NCBI GenBank assembly: GCA_000719695.1
Contig: JOHN01000092.1
Coordinates: forward strand, 1-28,293
From: Streptomyces sp. NRRL F-6131
Lineage (GTDB): Bacteria > Actinomycetota > Actinomycetes > Streptomycetales > Streptomycetaceae
Length of the DNA: 28,293 nt
Direction: 5' to 3'
Positions within the stretch are counted from its first letter, which is position 1. Each line of letters opens with the position of its first letter. The notes beneath the pieces are model-generated. The model did not search any database. It saw nothing but the letters and a program-made list of their open reading frames with translations, and was not told the DNA's origin. This document shows positions 8,883 to 17,755 of this stretch, in pieces. The position numbers and the translations under genes were made by a program.

Positions 8883-8886
8883 CCGG

Positions 8887-8919
8887 CCGCCGCCGACCCC
8901 GGTGCGGGGCCGACGGCGG
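8887..8919. terminator. Bidirectional terminator between convergent LysE and beta-helix genes
   Basis: Arms 8887-8900 and 8906-8919 pair over 14 positions with two mismatches around a GGTGC loop. It lies between the LysE stop (8844) and the stop of the convergent minus-strand gene (8959), so it can serve both transcripts. Confidence 0.5.
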
Positions 8920-8958
8920 TCGGGGACGTCAGGGAGAGCTCAGGGCGTCAGCGGTGCG

Positions 8959-11196
8959 TCACGGGAAGGCGACCACCGTCGAGGGGACGGTGGAGGTGCC
9001 GGAGGTCGCGCCGCCGGTGCCGTTGATCACGTGCTCGAACTGGCCGTTTCCGCCCAGGGAGACCACCAGCAGGTCGTGGAACCGCACCCCGGGCCGGACC
9101 GGGGCCTCGAAGCCGTGGTCCATCCGGATGCTCGGGTCCACGTTGAAGTAGCAGTAGCTGCCGAGGCCCCAGCCCTCGTGGGTGGTGACGTTGTCGTCCA
9201 CCTTGTAGGCGGCCCAGCCCTTGGTGGCACCGTTCTGCACGGCGGCCTGGTTCGGCGCGTCGTAGGCGATCTCGTTCTGGTAGAAGATCGTCCGACCGCG
9301 CTCGCCGGACCACTCGACGTCGTACTTCTTGAAGTGCTCGACGAACAGGCCGGTGCCGAGCACGTCGTCGCCGCGGACCAGCAGGCCGTAGTCGGCGGGG
9401 TTGACCGTCCAGCCGACGCCGGCGCCGTGGTCGGCGCGCCAGATCCAGGTGTGGTCGACGATCACGTCGTCGCTGTTGACCACGATCCCGGCGGTCGCCG
9501 AGCCCGCGCCGGCGCCGCCGACCCGCACGAAGACGTCCTGCAGGGTGGTCGGGTTCGCCGCGTGGTCGGCGGCGGCGTTGTCCGGGCCGATCTGCACCAG
9601 CACCGGGGAGTTGACCGGGCCGGCGTCGACCAGCAGCCCGGCCAGCCGGACGCCGTCCACGTCGGCCACCCGGATCGCGGTCACCCCGTTGTCGGGCACC
9701 ACGGTGGCCAGGCCCAGGCCGAGCACCACGGTGTCGGGGCGGGTCACCTCGATCGGCCGGTCCACGTGGTAGACGCCGGGCGTGAAGAGCAGGTCGAGCC
9801 CCTGGGCGAGCGCCTGGTTGATGGTGGCCGCCGTCGCGCCCGGCTTGACCAGGTAGAACCGGTTCAGCGGCCGCGAGGTGCCCTGCGGGACGCCGTCCCA
9901 GGAGACGCCGCGGGCGTCGGTGCGCTTCGCCGGGACGAACACCCGGTACTCGTTGCCGTCCAGGTAGAGGAACGGCTTCTCCCGGGAGACCGGGGTGGTG
10001 TCGAGCGTGGTGTACGGCGGGTTGGGGAAGCTCTGCGCGGGCGCGCCCTGGACGCCGGAGAACACCTGGTTCCAGACGCCGTTGGAGAAGCCGCCGATCG
10101 CGCTGTCCCGGGTGTACCACTGCTGCTGCGAGTAGTTGCCGATCTGCCCGTCGATCCGGCTGTCGGCGATGTAGCCGCCGCTGGCCCAACCGTAGCCGTT
10201 CGGGGAGAGGTTGAGGCCGCCGCGGACGTGCATCCGGCGGAACGGCGCGGCCTGGGCGACGGCCCAGCGGTCGGTGCCGTTCACCGGGTTGAGGGCGAGG
10301 TTCTCGGCGGAGCGCCAGAAGTTCTGGGTGGCGTTGCCGTTGAACCAGCCGGCGTCCACGGTGACGTCGCCGTTGATCGTGGTGTCGTCGGGCTTCAGGC
10401 CGAGGCCCGCGATCGAGGTGTAGAAGCCGAGTTGGGCGTTGAGGTTCTGGTAGCTGCCCGGCTTGAACAGCAGCGCGTACCGCTCGGGGCCGAACTGGTT
10501 GGCCTCCTGCTTGCGGAAGACCTCGTCCAGCGTGGCCTGGATGCCGGGCGTGCCGGGGTCGAAGACCAGCACGTTCGGCCCGAGGTCACCGCCGCCCTGG
10601 ACCGGCGGCACGGTCGGCCCGTCGGCCGCGGCAACCCGCAGCTCCCACAGCGAGTAGCCCCAACCGGTGCCCCGGGCCAGGCCGTTGAGCCGGACGTAGC
10701 GGCCGCTGCCGGTCACCGCGAGGGTCTCGGTGCCGCCGGTGCCGTGGTCGGTGGCGTAGAGGGTCCGCCAGCTGACGCCGTCGTCGGAGGCCTCGATCCG
10801 GTAGGCGCGCCCGTACGCCGCCTCCCAGGCGAGTTCGACGCGGCAGAGCGGCCGCACCGAACCGAGGTCGACCTGGAGCCACTGCGGGTCGGCGAAGGCG
10901 GAGGACCAGCGGGTGCCGGGGTCGCCGTCGACGGCGTTGGCGGCGGACAGGCCCGCGTTCTCGGTGGAGGAGGCGGTGGCCGGCCGGCCCCGCGCGGCGT
11001 CCGCGGCGCCGCACTCGGCGGCGGCGGGGGTCGGGGCCGAACCGGGCTCGGCGGCGGCTCCCGCCGGGCCCGGCGCGGGGGCGGGCGCCGCGAGGGCGGC
11101 CGGTCCCGGCAGGGCGAGGGTGGTGGCCGCGAGCAGGGCGAGACCGAGCCTGGCGGCCGGCCCCCCGCGACGCGGGCGTGCTGAAGTGAGCCTCAT
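8959..11196 (-). CDS. Secreted protein with F5/8 (discoidin) domain and right-handed beta-helix region
   Basis: This 745-residue exported protein starts at ATG 11194-11196 with AGGAG six bases upstream. Residues 1-37 are a signal peptide ending ALA. After a proline/alanine linker, residues about 62-190 form a discoidin-type carbohydrate-binding fold (ARGRPATASSTENAG, DGDPGTRWSS, LWELRV). From about 207 to the end the sequence has the short strand-turn pattern of a parallel beta-helix (for example GVTAIRVADVDGVRLAGLLVDAG, and TRPDTVVLGLGLATVVPDNG). Close relatives in Streptomyces are often labelled 'adenylyl cyclase' or 'coagulation factor 5/8 domain protein'. Nothing cyclase-like is visible; a secreted polysaccharide-binding or -cleaving enzyme is more plausible. 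The catalytic residues are unknown. Confidence 0.88.
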   Translation of the reverse strand: MRLTSARPRRGGPAARLGLALLAATTLALPGPAALAAPAPAPGPAGAAAEPGSAPTPAAAECGAADAARGRPATASSTENAGLSAANAVDGDPGTRWSSAFADPQWLQVDLGSVRPLCRVELAWEAAYGRAYRIEASDDGVSWRTLYATDHGTGGTETLAVTGSGRYVRLNGLARGTGWGYSLWELRVAAADGPTVPPVQGGGDLGPNVLVFDPGTPGIQATLDEVFRKQEANQFGPERYALLFKPGSYQNLNAQLGFYTSIAGLGLKPDDTTINGDVTVDAGWFNGNATQNFWRSAENLALNPVNGTDRWAVAQAAPFRRMHVRGGLNLSPNGYGWASGGYIADSRIDGQIGNYSQQQWYTRDSAIGGFSNGVWNQVFSGVQGAPAQSFPNPPYTTLDTTPVSREKPFLYLDGNEYRVFVPAKRTDARGVSWDGVPQGTSRPLNRFYLVKPGATAATINQALAQGLDLLFTPGVYHVDRPIEVTRPDTVVLGLGLATVVPDNGVTAIRVADVDGVRLAGLLVDAGPVNSPVLVQIGPDNAAADHAANPTTLQDVFVRVGGAGAGSATAGIVVNSDDVIVDHTWIWRADHGAGVGWTVNPADYGLLVRGDDVLGTGLFVEHFKKYDVEWSGERGRTIFYQNEIAYDAPNQAAVQNGATKGWAAYKVDDNVTTHEGWGLGSYCYFNVDPSIRMDHGFEAPVRPGVRFHDLLVVSLGGNGQFEHVINGTGGATSGTSTVPSTVVAFP

Positions 11197-11300
11197 GGGC
11201 TGCTCCTGCGGTGGGGGTGGGTGAGAGGTGGAGGCGCACGCCGCGGCCCGCGCCCGGTACGCCGTTGGGCTCCGGGCGGTGGGGAACAACGGGACGGCTC

Positions 11301-11358
11301 GGCGGGACCGTGCGCACCGGTCGGCTCGGGGTTCGGCCGGTGCGCGCACGGACCCGCC
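11301..11358. other. Long imperfect inverted repeat in the leader region of the beta-helix gene
   Basis: Left arm 11301-11320 and right arm 11337-11358 are complementary over about 20 bp, with one mismatch and a 2-nt bulge, around a 16-nt loop. It lies between the ROK gene and the beta-helix gene, both on the minus strand. It may end the ROK transcript, or act as a leader structure if the promoter at 11459-11464 is used. The rest of the 363-bp gap (11197-11559) shows no gene. Confidence 0.5.
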
Positions 11359-11435
11359 GCGGCGGGCGGTCACCGGGTGCGTGACGGAGCGCCGCCCGCC
11401 CGTGGTCCGGGCCCGGGGAGCGCCCCCGACCGGGA

Positions 11436-11464
11436 GTCTCGGGGCTGCCGATCGGGGGTGTCAA
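11436..11464 (-). promoter_or_regulatory. Candidate promoter for the beta-helix gene
   Basis: On the minus strand a perfect TTGACA (11464-11459) is followed about 17-18 bp later by GAGACT, a poor -10. If used, it gives a leader of about 230 nt containing the 11301-11358 hairpin. The call rests mainly on the -35 box. Confidence 0.3.
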
Positions 11465-11559
11465 CCCCTCCTGCGGACTTTCCTCACGCCGTGAACTTGC
11501 CGATGCCGCACCGGATTACGGCAAACCACCAGCTCAGACCCACCGGCGCCGGAGGCCGC

Positions 11560-12924
11560 TCAGACCCACAGCTCGGTCGCCACCCCGGCCGACGGTCCCG
11601 CCGAAGCCCCCGCCGACGCCCCGGCTCCCACCGCGGCGCCCGCCGCCCGGCGCGGGAACTCCCCGCCGGAGTCCAGGAAGTCCGACAGCGGCAGGGTCGC
11701 CGCGCCCACCGTGACCGCCGCCGGCCCGAGCGTGCCCAGCACGATCTCGGTCTGCTCGCGCGGGAAGCGCAGCGCGTACTCCGTGGCGGCGGCGCGGATC
11801 CCCGGCAGCAGCCGGGGGCCGAGCAGCAGACCGGCCCAGCCGCCGATCACGATCCGCTCCGGGTTGAACAGGTTCACCAGGTCGGCGATGGCCGCCCCGA
11901 GGTACTCGGCGGCCTCGTCGAGCAGCGCGACCGCGGCCGGCTCGCCCGCCCCGGCGGCCGCCAGCAGGGCCGCCAGTCCCGCCTTCTCCCCGCCCCCGGG
12001 CGGCGCCGCGCCCCAGCGCGCCACCAGCGCCTCGGCCCCGACGTACGCCTCCAGGCAGCCGCGCGCCCCGCACCGGCAGCGCCGTCCGCCGACGTGCACC
12101 TTGGTGTGACCCCACTCGCCGGCACTGCTGGTGGCGCCCCGGAAGCGGGCTCCGTCGGCGATCACGCAGGCGCCGACGCCCGAGCCGAACAGGGCGACCA
12201 CCGCGTGCCGGGCGCCGCGCCCCGCGCCGAACCACATCTCCGCCTGACCGAGCGTCTTGGCGCCGTTGTCGACGAACAGCGGCAGGTCGGTACCGGCGCG
12301 CAGCAGCCGGCCGAGCGGCACGGCGTCCCAGCCGACGGTCTGGCCGTGCACCACGGCGCCCGCCCCGCCGTCCCGCGCCGCGTCGCCCCGCGGCCCGTGG
12401 CCCCGCGCCCCGCCGGCCGACGCGCCGTCGCCCTGCTCGGCGGGACCCTGCTCGACGATGCCGGGGACGCCGACGCCCACCCCGAGCACGCCCGCCGGGT
12501 CGACCCCGGTGCGTTCCAGCACCTCGTCCAGTCCGGCCAGGATCAGCTCGACCACGTGGCCCGCGTCGTGGCCACGGTCGTCGAGCGGCCGGTCGCTGGC
12601 GGCCAGCTCGTTCCGGGCCAGGTCGAACAGGGCGACCCGGACCTGGGTCTCCCCGACGTCCACGCCGACCAGGTGGGCCCGGCCGGCGGCGACCCGGAGC
12701 AGGATCCGGGGCCGCCCGCCGTCCGACTCCACCGAGCCGCACTCCTCGATCAGCCCGTCGGCGAGCAGTTCGCCGGTGACGTTGCTGATCGAGCCGGCGC
12801 TGAGCCCGGTGATCGAGCCCAGCTCCTGGCGGCTGAGCGGCCCCTCGAAGTAGAGCCGCCGCAGCAGCGTCGACCGGCTGCCCCTGCGCAGGTCACGCAC
12901 CGTCTTCTTGCCTCGCGCGGTCAT
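11560..12924 (-). CDS. ROK-family transcriptional repressor
   Basis: The 454-residue protein has an N-terminal winged HTH (about 20-65; LSRQELGSITGLSAGSISNVTGELL) and a ROK sugar-kinase-like domain. The latter shows the phosphate loop DVGET (89-93), GVGVPGIVEQ (150-159) and the ROK zinc site GHTKV...CRCGARGC (H273, C283, C285, C290). The kinase-type catalytic Asp region reads VDNGAK, as in regulators rather than kinases. Residues about 160-189 are a glycine/alanine-rich insertion, and the last 30 residues are also low-complexity. AGGAGGGA precedes the ATG. The gene diverges from the sugar ABC operon and probably represses it through the palindrome at 12989-13009, with a sugar as inducer. The inducer is unknown. 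Confidence 0.93.
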   Translation of the reverse strand: MTARGKKTVRDLRRGSRSTLLRRLYFEGPLSRQELGSITGLSAGSISNVTGELLADGLIEECGSVESDGGRPRILLRVAAGRAHLVGVDVGETQVRVALFDLARNELAASDRPLDDRGHDAGHVVELILAGLDEVLERTGVDPAGVLGVGVGVPGIVEQGPAEQGDGASAGGARGHGPRGDAARDGGAGAVVHGQTVGWDAVPLGRLLRAGTDLPLFVDNGAKTLGQAEMWFGAGRGARHAVVALFGSGVGACVIADGARFRGATSSAGEWGHTKVHVGGRRCRCGARGCLEAYVGAEALVARWGAAPPGGGEKAGLAALLAAAGAGEPAAVALLDEAAEYLGAAIADLVNLFNPERIVIGGWAGLLLGPRLLPGIRAAATEYALRFPREQTEIVLGTLGPAAVTVGAATLPLSDFLDSGGEFPRRAAGAAVGAGASAGASAGPSAGVATELWV

Positions 12925-12938
12925 GGGATCTCCCTCCT

Positions 12939-12947
12939 GCCTCGAAT
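12939..12947. promoter_or_regulatory. GCCTCGAAT half-site copy near the ROK start
   Basis: This 9-bp word also occurs at 12998-13006 inside the proposed operator, 59 bp away. It lies 15 bp before the ROK start codon, so it could support autorepression or looping between two sites. A weak -10 (TAGATT, minus strand, 12950-12945) lies beside it. Confidence 0.3.
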
Positions 12948-12965
12948 CTATCGCTGTCCGAACCC

Positions 12966-12994
12966 TTGACGGAAGCTTTTCTCACACGTTAAAT
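12966..12994 (+). promoter_or_regulatory. Promoter of the sugar-uptake/beta-glucosidase operon
   Basis: TTGACG (12966-12971), a 17-bp spacer and TTAAAT (12989-12994) give a near-consensus housekeeping promoter. Transcription should start near 13001, about 49 nt before the lipoprotein ATG at 13050. Confidence 0.7.
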
Positions 12995-13009
12995 CACGCC
13001 TCGAATTAA
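12989..13009. promoter_or_regulatory. Probable ROK operator overlapping the -10 box
   Basis: TTAAATC, seven bases, then GAATTAA: the arms match at six of seven paired positions, and the 7-7-7 layout resembles operators I recall for the ROK repressor NagC. The left arm is the -10 box, so binding would block RNA polymerase. A second near-palindrome, AGTACTGCAGCACT, follows at 13009-13022. Confidence 0.55.
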
Positions 13010-13049
13010 GTACTGCAGCACTGGACTTCACCCGAGAGGGGATCCTGTC

Positions 13050-14363
13050 ATGCTTATCAGCCGCGCCGCCGCGGCCAGCGTGCTGGCCGCCGCGCTCGTC
13101 CTCACCGCCTCCGCCTGCGGCGGGGGCTCCGCGACCGGCGGCGGGGGCGACAACAGCCCCGGCACGCTCACCTACTGGGCCTCCAACCAGGGCACCAGTC
13201 TGGAGAACGACCGCCAGGTCCTGGAGCCCGAGCTGCGCAAGTTCGAGCAGCAGACCGGCATCAAGGTGAAGCTGGAGGTCATCCCCTGGTCGGACCTGCT
13301 GAACCGGATCCTCGCCGCCGCCGGCTCCGGCCAGGGCCCCGACGTCCTCAACATCGGCAACACCTGGTCCGCCTCGCTCCAGGCCACCGGCGCCCTGCGC
13401 CCCTTCGACGCCGCCACCCTCGCGAAGACCGGCGGCAAGGAGCGCTTCCTGCCCGCCGCCCTCGCCTCGGCCGGCGCCGCCGGCCAGGACCCGGCCGCCG
13501 TCCCGCTCTACTCGATGGCCTACGGCCTGTACTGGAACAAGAAGCTCTTCGCCGAGGCGGGGATCGACCGGCCGCCGGCCACCTGGGAGGAACTGGTCGC
13601 CGACGGCCGGAAGCTCACCACCGGCGGCCGCTACGGCCTCGCCCTCGAGGGCGGCAACATCAGCGAGAACGTCCACCACGCCTTCACCCTCGCCAAGCAG
13701 CAGGGCACCGACTTCTTCGACCCCGCCGGCCGGCCCGCCTTCGACGGCCCCGGCGCCGTCGCCGCCGTCAAGCAGTACGTCGACCTGCTCGGCACCGAGA
13801 AGATCGCCGCCGCCGGGAACGCCGAGTACGCCAACAACCAGGCCGTCACCGACTTCGCCACCGGCAAGGCCGCCATGCTGCTGTGGCAGGCCGCCGGAGC
13901 CAACCTGAAGTCCCACGGCATGGCCGCCGAGGACTACGGCGTCGCCCCCGTACCGGTCCCCGCCGGCGCCACCGGCGACCGCGCCACCACCTCGATGGTC
14001 GCCGGGATCAACCTCGCCGTCTTCCGCGGCACCAAGAACACCGAGGGGGCGCTGAAGTTCGTGACCTTCATGACCGGCACCGAGGAACAGACCCTGCTCA
14101 ACAAGGCCTACGGCACCATCCCCCCGGTCGTCGACGCCCAACGCGACCCCGCCTTCGCCACCCCCGAACTCGGCACCCTGGCCGCCGTCCTGGCGCAGAG
14201 CGCCCGCCCGCTGCCCCAGGTGCCCGCCGAGAGCCAGTTCGAGACCCTGGTCGGCACCGCGGTGAAGAACCTGCTCGCCTCGGCGGCCGCCGGCAAGCCC
14301 GTCACCACCGAGGGCGTCAAGGCCGAACTCACCCGCGCCCAGCAGCAGATGCCGGCCAACTGA
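13050..14363 (+). CDS. Sugar ABC transporter substrate-binding lipoprotein
   Basis: This 437-residue extracellular solute-binding protein has a lipoprotein signal (residues 1-23) with lipobox TASAC and lipidated Cys23, followed by a glycine-rich linker. The mature part has family-1 (MalE-like) features: TLTYWASNQG at the first strand, PDVLNIGNTWSASLQATGALRPFD, a YSMAYGLYWNKKLF hinge region, and a C-terminal FVTFMTGTEEQ segment. GAGAGGGG lies eight bases before the ATG. It is the first gene of an operon with two permeases and a GH1 glycosidase, so its ligand is probably a beta-glucoside or another short beta-linked oligosaccharide. That assignment is inferred from context. Confidence 0.94.
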   Translation: MLISRAAAASVLAAALVLTASACGGGSATGGGGDNSPGTLTYWASNQGTSLENDRQVLEPELRKFEQQTGIKVKLEVIPWSDLLNRILAAAGSGQGPDVLNIGNTWSASLQATGALRPFDAATLAKTGGKERFLPAALASAGAAGQDPAAVPLYSMAYGLYWNKKLFAEAGIDRPPATWEELVADGRKLTTGGRYGLALEGGNISENVHHAFTLAKQQGTDFFDPAGRPAFDGPGAVAAVKQYVDLLGTEKIAAAGNAEYANNQAVTDFATGKAAMLLWQAAGANLKSHGMAAEDYGVAPVPVPAGATGDRATTSMVAGINLAVFRGTKNTEGALKFVTFMTGTEEQTLLNKAYGTIPPVVDAQRDPAFATPELGTLAAVLAQSARPLPQVPAESQFETLVGTAVKNLLASAAAGKPVTTEGVKAELTRAQQQMPAN

Positions 14364-14364
14364 G

Positions 14365-15303
14365 GTGATCCGCGGCCGAATCGACCGACTGCGCGGACGC
14401 GCCCGCACCACCGCCCTCCCCTACCTGCTGCTGCTCCCCGCCCTGCTGCTCGAACTCGCCGTCCACCTGGTGCCGATGGTGGTGGGCACCGTGATGAGCT
14501 TCAAGGGGCTCACCCAGTTCTTCATCCGCGACTGGACCGCCGCCCCCTGGACCGGACTCGCCAACTTCCGCACCGCGGTGGACTTCAGCGCCCCGGTCGG
14601 CCGGGCCCTGCTGCACTCCTTCTGGGTCACCTGCGCCTTCACCGTGCTGGCCGTCGGCCTGGCCTGGCTGATCGGCACCGCCGCCGCCGTGCTGATGCAG
14701 GACTCCTTCCGCGGCCGCGGCCTGCTGCGCGCCGTGTTCCTGCTGCCCTACGCCCTGCCGGTCTACGCGGCCGTCATCACCTGGTCGTTCATGTTCCAGC
14801 GGGACACCGGACTGATCAACCACGTGCTGCACGACCAGCTGCACCTGGTCGACGACAAACCGTTCTGGCTGCTCGGCGACAACAGCTTCACCGCGCTGGT
14901 CACCGTCTCGGTCTGGCGCAGCTGGCCGTTCGCCTTCCTCACGCTCACCGCCGGACTGCAGAACATCCCGCGCGAGCTCTACGAGGCGGCCGCCCTGGAC
15001 GGCGCCGGCGTCTGGCAGCAGATCCGCCGGATCACCCTGCCCTCACTGCGCCCCGTCAACCAGGTGCTGGTGCTGGTGCTCTTCCTCTGGACGTTCAACG
15101 ACTTCAACACGCCCTACCTGCTGTTCGGCCGCTCGGCGCCGGCCGCGGCCGACCTCGTCTCGGTGCACATCTACCAATCCTCCTTCGTCACCTGGAACTT
15201 CGGCGCCGGCTCGGCGATGTCCGTCCTGCTGCTGCTGTTCCTGCTGCTGGTGACCGCCGGCTACCTGCTGCTCACCTCGCGCCGGAAGGACGCCCCCGCG
15301 TGA
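14365..15303 (+). CDS. Sugar ABC transporter permease (MalF-type)
   Basis: The 312-residue inner-membrane protein has about six transmembrane helices and the permease-ATPase coupling (EAA) loop [21 protein letters not shown] near residue 205. It starts at a GTG one base after the lipoprotein stop and ends in a GTGA overlap with the next permease, so translation is coupled. The C-terminal [12 protein letters not shown] lies in the cytoplasm. No ATP-binding gene follows. In Streptomyces such importers usually share the MsiK ATPase encoded elsewhere. Confidence 0.94.
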   Translation: MIRGRIDRLRGRARTTALPYLLLLPALLLELAVHLVPMVVGTVMSFKGLTQFFIRDWTAAPWTGLANFRTAVDFSAPVGRALLHSFWVTCAFTVLAVGLAWLIGTAAAVLMQDSFRGRGLLRAVFLLPYALPVYAAVITWSFMFQRDTGLINHVLHDQLHLVDDKPFWLLGDNSFTALVTVSVWRSWPFAFLTLTAGLQNIPRELYEAAALDGAGVWQQIRRITLPSLRPVNQVLVLVLFLWTFNDFNTPYLLFGRSAPAAADLVSVHIYQSSFVTWNFGAGSAMSVLLLLFLLLVTAGYLLLTSRRKDAPA

Positions 15304-16142
15304 TCGACCCGCCCGCCTCGTTCCGGTGGCTGCGCCGCGTCCTGCTCGCCGCGCTCACCGTCTTCACCCTCGTCCCGGTCCTGGTGATGCTCAGCAGCTC
15401 GCTCAAGCCGCTGCAGGACGTCCAGGGAGCGTTCCGCTGGATCCCCAGCACCGTGACCCTCCGCCCGTACCTGGACATCTGGCGCACCGTCCCGCTCGGT
15501 CGCTACCTGCTCAACTCGGCGATCGTGGCCGGGGGTTCGACGATCTGCTCGGTGCTGGTGGCGATCGTCGCGGCCTACGCGGTCAGCCGCTACCGCTTCC
15601 GGGGGCGGCGCCTCTTCACGGTGACCGTGCTCTCCACCCAGATGTTCCCCGGCATCCTGTTCCTGCTCCCGCTCTTCCTGCTCCTGGTCAACGTCGGCAA
15701 CGCCACCGGTGTCCCCCTGTACGGCAGCCGCGGCGGACTGATCCTCACCTACCTGACCTTCTCGCTGCCGTTCTCGATCTGGATGCTGGTCGGCTACTTC
15801 GACTCGATCCCGCGCGACCTGGACGAGGCGGCGCTGGTGGACGGCTGCGGTCCGGTCCGGGCGCTGGTGCGGATCATCGTCCCGGCCGCGGTGCCCGGCA
15901 TCGTCGCGGTCGCGGTGTACGCCTTCATGACGGCCTGGGGCGAGGTGCTGTTCGCCTCGGTGCTCACCAACGAGGAGACCCGCACCCTGGCCGTCGGCCT
16001 CCAGGGCTACGCCACGCTCAACGACGTGTACTGGAACCAGGTGATGGCCGCCTCCCTGGTGGTCAGCGTCCCCGTGGTGGCCGGTTTCCTGCTGCTCCAG
16101 CGCTTCCTGGTCGCCGGGCTGACGGCCGGGGCCGTCAAGTGA
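15300..16142 (+). CDS. Sugar ABC transporter permease (MalG-type)
   Basis: This 280-residue permease overlaps the stop of its partner by four bases (GTGA). It has six predicted membrane segments and the EAA loop [22 protein letters not shown], both typical of MalG-like subunits. It pairs with the MalF-type subunit upstream to form the channel for the sugar bound by the operon's lipoprotein. The N-terminus ([20 protein letters not shown]) supports the GTG start. A 68-bp gap separates it from the beta-glucosidase. Confidence 0.94.
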   Translation: MIDPPASFRWLRRVLLAALTVFTLVPVLVMLSSSLKPLQDVQGAFRWIPSTVTLRPYLDIWRTVPLGRYLLNSAIVAGGSTICSVLVAIVAAYAVSRYRFRGRRLFTVTVLSTQMFPGILFLLPLFLLLVNVGNATGVPLYGSRGGLILTYLTFSLPFSIWMLVGYFDSIPRDLDEAALVDGCGPVRALVRIIVPAAVPGIVAVAVYAFMTAWGEVLFASVLTNEETRTLAVGLQGYATLNDVYWNQVMAASLVVSVPVVAGFLLLQRFLVAGLTAGAVK

Positions 16143-16210
16143 CCGCGGCGCACCCTCCGTGCCGTGCGAACGGCGCGACCGACCGACTCCCCCGCTCCGA
16201 AAGGCCCGCC

Positions 16211-17563
16211 ATGACCGACCCCCGCACCCCCCTGGACGCCCTGCCCGAGGACTTCCTCTGGGGCGCCGCCACCGCCGCCTACCAGATCGAGGGCGCGGCG
16301 GACGCCGACGGGCGCGCCCCCTCGATCTGGGACACCTTCGCGCACACCCCCGGCCGGGTGGCCGGCGGCGACACCGGCGACACCGCCTGCGACCACTACC
16401 ACCGCTGGCCCGAGGACGTCGCGCTGATGCGGCGGCTCGGACTCGGCGCCTACCGGTTCTCGATCGCCTGGCCGCGCGTCGTGCCGCTCGCCGACGACCG
16501 GGTCAACCGGGCCGGTCTGGACTTCTACGACCGGCTGGTGGACGGCCTGCTGGCCGCCGGGATCCGCCCCTTCCCGACGCTCTACCACTGGGACCTCCCG
16601 CAGGCCCAGCAGGACCGCGGCGGCTGGCCCGTCCGGGACACCGCCGAGCGCTTCGCCGAGTACACCGCCGCGGTCGCCGCCCGCCTCGGCGACCGGGTCA
16701 CCGACTGGGCGACCCTCAACGAGCCGCTCTGCTCGGCCTGGATCGGCCACCTCGACGGCGCGATGGCCCCCGGCCTGACCGACCTCACCGCCGCCGTCCA
16801 CGCCTCCTACCACCTGCACCTGGCCCACGGGCTGGCCGTCCAGGTGCTGCGCGAGAACGTCCGCGACGCCCGGATCGGCATCGTCAACAACCTGAGCCCG
16901 ATCGAGCCGGCCACCGACGCGCCGGCCGACCTCGCCGCCGCCGTCCGCGCCGACGGCCACGTCAACCGCTGGTGGCTCGACCCCGTCCACGGCCGCGGCT
17001 ACCCCGAGGACATGCTCCGGGTCTACGGCGTCGACCTGCCGGAGCGGGCCGGCGACCTGGACCTCATCGCCGCCCCGCTCGACTGGCTGGGCCTCAACTA
17101 CTACTTCCGCCAGATCGTCGCCGACGACCCCACCGGGCCCGCCCCGCACGTCCGCCAACTGCCCGGCCCCAACCCGGAACACACCGCGATGCCCTGGGAG
17201 GTCCACGCCCCCGGCCTCGAACAGCTGCTGCTGCGGCTCACCGAGGAGTACGGCGCCGAGCGGATCTACGTCACCGAGAACGGCTCGGCGTACGCCGACA
17301 CCGTGGCCGCCGACGGCAGCGTCCACGACCCGGAGCGTACCGCCTACCTGGCCGACCACCTGGCGGCCTGTGCCCGCGCGACCGCCCAGGGCGCCCCGCT
17401 GGCGGGGTACTTCGCCTGGTCGCTGCTGGACAACTTCGAGTGGGCGTACGGGTACGCCAAGCGGTTCGGGCTCGTCCACGTCGACTACCCGACCCAGCGC
17501 CGCACCATCAAGTCCAGCGGCCACCACTACGCGCGGCTGATCGCGGCCCACCGGGGGAGGTAG
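16211..17563 (+). CDS. GH1 beta-glucosidase
   Basis: This 450-residue cytoplasmic enzyme of glycoside hydrolase family 1 has no signal peptide. The family landmarks are complete: [14 protein letters not shown] near the N-terminus, HWDLPQ (126-131), the acid/base Glu171 in TLNEP, NYY (296-298), the nucleophile Glu356 in YVTENG, and the WSLLDNFEW substrate loop (403-411). It should be an active retaining beta-glycosidase. The ATG is preceded by GAAAGG six bases upstream; the open frame extends upstream into the permease gene, but that part is a shadow. As the last gene of the operon it probably hydrolyses the imported beta-glucoside to glucose, a plausible ROK inducer. Beta-galactosidase or fucosidase activity is possible. 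Confidence 0.96.
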   Translation: MTDPRTPLDALPEDFLWGAATAAYQIEGAADADGRAPSIWDTFAHTPGRVAGGDTGDTACDHYHRWPEDVALMRRLGLGAYRFSIAWPRVVPLADDRVNRAGLDFYDRLVDGLLAAGIRPFPTLYHWDLPQAQQDRGGWPVRDTAERFAEYTAAVAARLGDRVTDWATLNEPLCSAWIGHLDGAMAPGLTDLTAAVHASYHLHLAHGLAVQVLRENVRDARIGIVNNLSPIEPATDAPADLAAAVRADGHVNRWWLDPVHGRGYPEDMLRVYGVDLPERAGDLDLIAAPLDWLGLNYYFRQIVADDPTGPAPHVRQLPGPNPEHTAMPWEVHAPGLEQLLLRLTEEYGAERIYVTENGSAYADTVAADGSVHDPERTAYLADHLAACARATAQGAPLAGYFAWSLLDNFEWAYGYAKRFGLVHVDYPTQRRTIKSSGHHYARLIAAHRGR

Positions 17564-17570
17564 CGGTTCC

Positions 17571-17606
17571 GGGGGGGTCGGGGGGGCGGTCGGGGGTGGT
17601 TCGGGG
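17571..17606 (+). other. G-quadruplex-prone run after the beta-glucosidase stop
   Basis: Four sense-strand G-tracts (7, 7, 5 and 4 G) are separated by loops of 2-6 nt and begin eight bases after the stop codon. The mRNA could fold a quadruplex in its 3' end. The remainder of 17564-17755 contains a small hairpin and no gene. Confidence 0.45.
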
Positions 17607-17638
17607 TGCCGGGAAGCTGCCGGTCGTTCTGCCGCCGC

Positions 17639-17653
17639 CCGCCGTTCCGGCGG
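17639..17653. terminator. Small hairpin 3' of the sugar operon
   Basis: CCGCCG (17639-17644) pairs with CGGCGG (17648-17653) across a 3-nt loop. It is a possible but weak terminator between the beta-glucosidase and the lectin gene. Confidence 0.3.
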
Positions 17654-17755
17654 CCGTAGCCTGGGCGCCCGGCGCACCGGAGCGATCCGATGCACCGTCA
17701 GAACGTCGGCCCCACCGGGCCGACGCCGCTCCCCGGAAGGATCCCCAGCCCCACC

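Noticed and set aside
8902..11184. A 760-codon plus-strand frame opposite the beta-helix gene
   Set aside because: It is low-complexity G/V/R text without a recognisable fold; the minus-strand frame has a signal peptide and domains.
8959..11196. Adenylyl cyclase
   Set aside because: No cyclase motifs, and the protein is exported.
12948..14411. A 487-codon minus-strand frame opposite the sugar-binding lipoprotein
   Set aside because: Shadow of a clear lipoprotein gene that has its own promoter and ribosome site.
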